From NCBI GenBank assembly GCA_003158495.1, contig PMJT01000049.1:2703-9159 (forward strand): a stretch of DNA of 6,457 bases. Direction: 5' to 3'. The stretch comes from Chloroflexota bacterium. Lineage in GTDB: Bacteria > Chloroflexota > Limnocylindria > Limnocylindrales > CSP1-4. Position numbers and translations under genes: made by a program. Position 1 is the stretch's first letter. Every line of letters starts with the position of its first letter. A model generated the notes under the pieces. That model made no database searches. It saw only the letters and a program-made list of their open reading frames with translations, and was not told the DNA's origin. Positions 5,205 through 6,457 of this stretch are shown one piece after another.

Positions 5205-6457
5205 ATGACGACCGCCGTAACCCAACCGCATCCGATCTTCCTCGCCGGCCGTTGGGTCGATTCGCCCGAACTGCTGGTCATCGACAACCCCGCCCGCCCG
5301 GGACAGCCGGCGGGCGCCACCTACAACGCCACGCCGGAGCAGTACGAGGAAGCAGTCACGGCCGCGGTCGCTGCGTTCGAGAAGACACGCCGATTGCCCG
5401 CTTTCGAGCGCAGCGCGGCCCTCCGGCACATCAGCGCCGGCATCGCCGCGCGACGCGAGGAAATCGGCCGGCTCATCGCCGTGGAATCCGGCAAGCCGAT
5501 CCGCGACGCGTTGGCCGAAGTCGATCGCGGCGTCCTCACGTTCCGAATCGGCGCCGAGGAAGCCGAGCGGATCGGCGGCGAGGTCATCCCGCTGGACCTC
5601 AACCCGGCCTCGCTCGGCCGGACCGGCATCGTTCGCCGCTTCCCAATCGGCCCGATCGCGGCTATCAGCCCGTTCAACTTCCCGCTGAACCTGGCCGCGC
5701 ACAAGCTGGCCCCCGCAATCGCGTCGGGCAATCCCATCGTGCTCAAGCCGCCGTCCAGGGACCCGCTCACGATGCTGACCGTTGCCGAGATCGTGGCCGA
5801 GGTCGGTCTGCCGGAGGGCTCGGTCAGCATCCTGCCGATGAGCCGCGAGCTGGGCGACCGGATGGTGAGCGACGAGCGCTTCAAGCTGCTGACATTCACC
5901 GGCAGCCCGGCGGTCGGCTGGAAGATGAAAGAACGAGCCGGCAAGAAGCGCGTCGTGCTGGAACTCGGCGGCAATGCCGGCGTCATCGTCGACCGCACGG
6001 CCGACATCGACTGGGCGGTCCGGCGGACGGTAGCCGGAGCCTTCAGCTACTCCGGCCAGGTCTGCATCAGCGTCCAGCGAGTCTTCGTGGACGACGCAGT
6101 TTGGGACGAATTCATGGGCCGGTTCGTCGAGGCGACTCGGAAGCTCAAAGTGGGCGACCCGCTCGACGCGCAGACGGACCTCGGGCCGATGGTCGACGCC
6201 GCTGCGGTCGAACGAACCCGCATGTGGGTCGACGAGGCCCGAGCGATGGGCGCCCGGATCATTCTCGGCGGCACGGCCGATGGGCTCTACTTCGCTCCGA
6301 CGATCCTGGCCGACGTTCCGCCGGAGGCGAGCGTCTGTCGCGAGGAGGCGTTCGCGCCGCTGGTCGTTGTCTCGCGCTTCACCGATTTCGCCGACGCGCT
6401 CAGGGGCGTCAACGACAGCCGGTTCGGTCTCCAGGCCGGCATCTTCACCAACGACCT
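5205..6457 (+). CDS. NAD(P)-dependent aldehyde dehydrogenase (partial, runs off right edge)
   Basis: This enzyme oxidises an aldehyde to the carboxylic acid with NAD or NADP in the cytosol. About 417 residues are visible; full-length family members have about 475, so the last 55-60 are missing. The oxyanion Asn158 is in SPFNFP (155-160), the cofactor Lys181 in LKPPSRDPLT (180-189), and the nucleotide-binding FTGS is at 231-234. The general base is Glu253 in LELGGN (252-257) and the nucleophile Cys287 in SGQVCISVQR (283-292). A later cofactor Glu is at 381 in REEAFAP. The motifs FTGSPAVGWK and GQxCISVQR recall the lactaldehyde/phosphonoacetaldehyde-like branch near ALDH family 21; this is from memory of family motifs, and the substrate is not known. 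The Val before the nucleophile, where relatives often have Ser, should be tolerated. ATG at 5205 is chosen because it gives an N-terminus of normal length; the site before it (gaagtga) is weak. Confidence 0.93.
   Translation, partial: MTTAVTQPHPIFLAGRWVDSPELLVIDNPARPGQPAGATYNATPEQYEEAVTAAVAAFEKTRRLPAFERSAALRHISAGIAARREEIGRLIAVESGKPIRDALAEVDRGVLTFRIGAEEAERIGGEVIPLDLNPASLGRTGIVRRFPIGPIAAISPFNFPLNLAAHKLAPAIASGNPIVLKPPSRDPLTMLTVAEIVAEVGLPEGSVSILPMSRELGDRMVSDERFKLLTFTGSPAVGWKMKERAGKKRVVLELGGNAGVIVDRTADIDWAVRRTVAGAFSYSGQVCISVQRVFVDDAVWDEFMGRFVEATRKLKVGDPLDAQTDLGPMVDAAAVERTRMWVDEARAMGARIILGGTADGLYFAPTILADVPPEASVCREEAFAPLVVVSRFTDFADALRGVNDSRFGLQAGIFTND

Noticed and set aside
4709..5320. A 203-codon minus-strand open frame opposite the cysteine-rich gene.
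   Set aside because: The plus strand has a patterned seven-cysteine protein and the start of the dehydrogenase here; the minus frame has no motif and would overlap the signal peptidase start.

Overview
This is a high-GC bacterial window. Codons end mostly in G or C, and long spurious open frames lie opposite the real genes. The gene set is chromosomal and housekeeping or stress-related: an ECF sigma factor with its anti-sigma factor, a SAM methyltransferase, a type I signal peptidase and an aldehyde dehydrogenase. I see no transposase, integrase, CRISPR array, tRNA or rRNA. High GC, two likely leaderless starts and a Gram-positive-style signal peptidase with one N-terminal membrane segment fit Actinomycetota or a high-GC Chloroflexota lineage. 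That placement is inference; no marker gene here settles it.

Layout. Positions 1-45 hold the last 14 codons of a plus-strand gene. The 266-base gap at 46-311 has a hairpin for each of the two converging genes. Between them, on the minus strand, is a short decayed piece of a signal peptidase I coding sequence (112-222). From 3307 down to 312 on the minus strand runs a two-gene operon: an ECF sigma factor, then an 816-residue membrane anti-sigma factor. The two overlap by ATGA. The anti-sigma factor has a zinc-finger-type N-terminus, one membrane segment, a Ser/Pro/Gly linker and about 650 residues of beta-propeller-like repeats outside the membrane. Its only cysteines besides the zinc motif form a Cys-Thr-Cys.

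Divergent from the sigma gene is a 210-residue class I methyltransferase (3412-4044, plus). It converges on a complete signal peptidase I gene (4077-4712, minus), with 32 bases of hairpin-forming sequence between them. Divergent from the peptidase is a likely operon of a 73-residue cysteine-rich protein (4968-5189) and an aldehyde dehydrogenase (from 5205), which runs off the right edge with about 417 residues present.

How the genes work together. The sigma and anti-sigma genes form a self-contained envelope-signalling unit: the outside propeller domain presumably senses a ligand, surface or redox change and releases the sigma factor. The other genes are not clearly tied to it. The least explained elements are the propeller sensor with its single CxC, the cysteine-rich small protein next to the dehydrogenase, and the signal peptidase fragment. 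I found no clear candidate for a wholly new multi-gene system.
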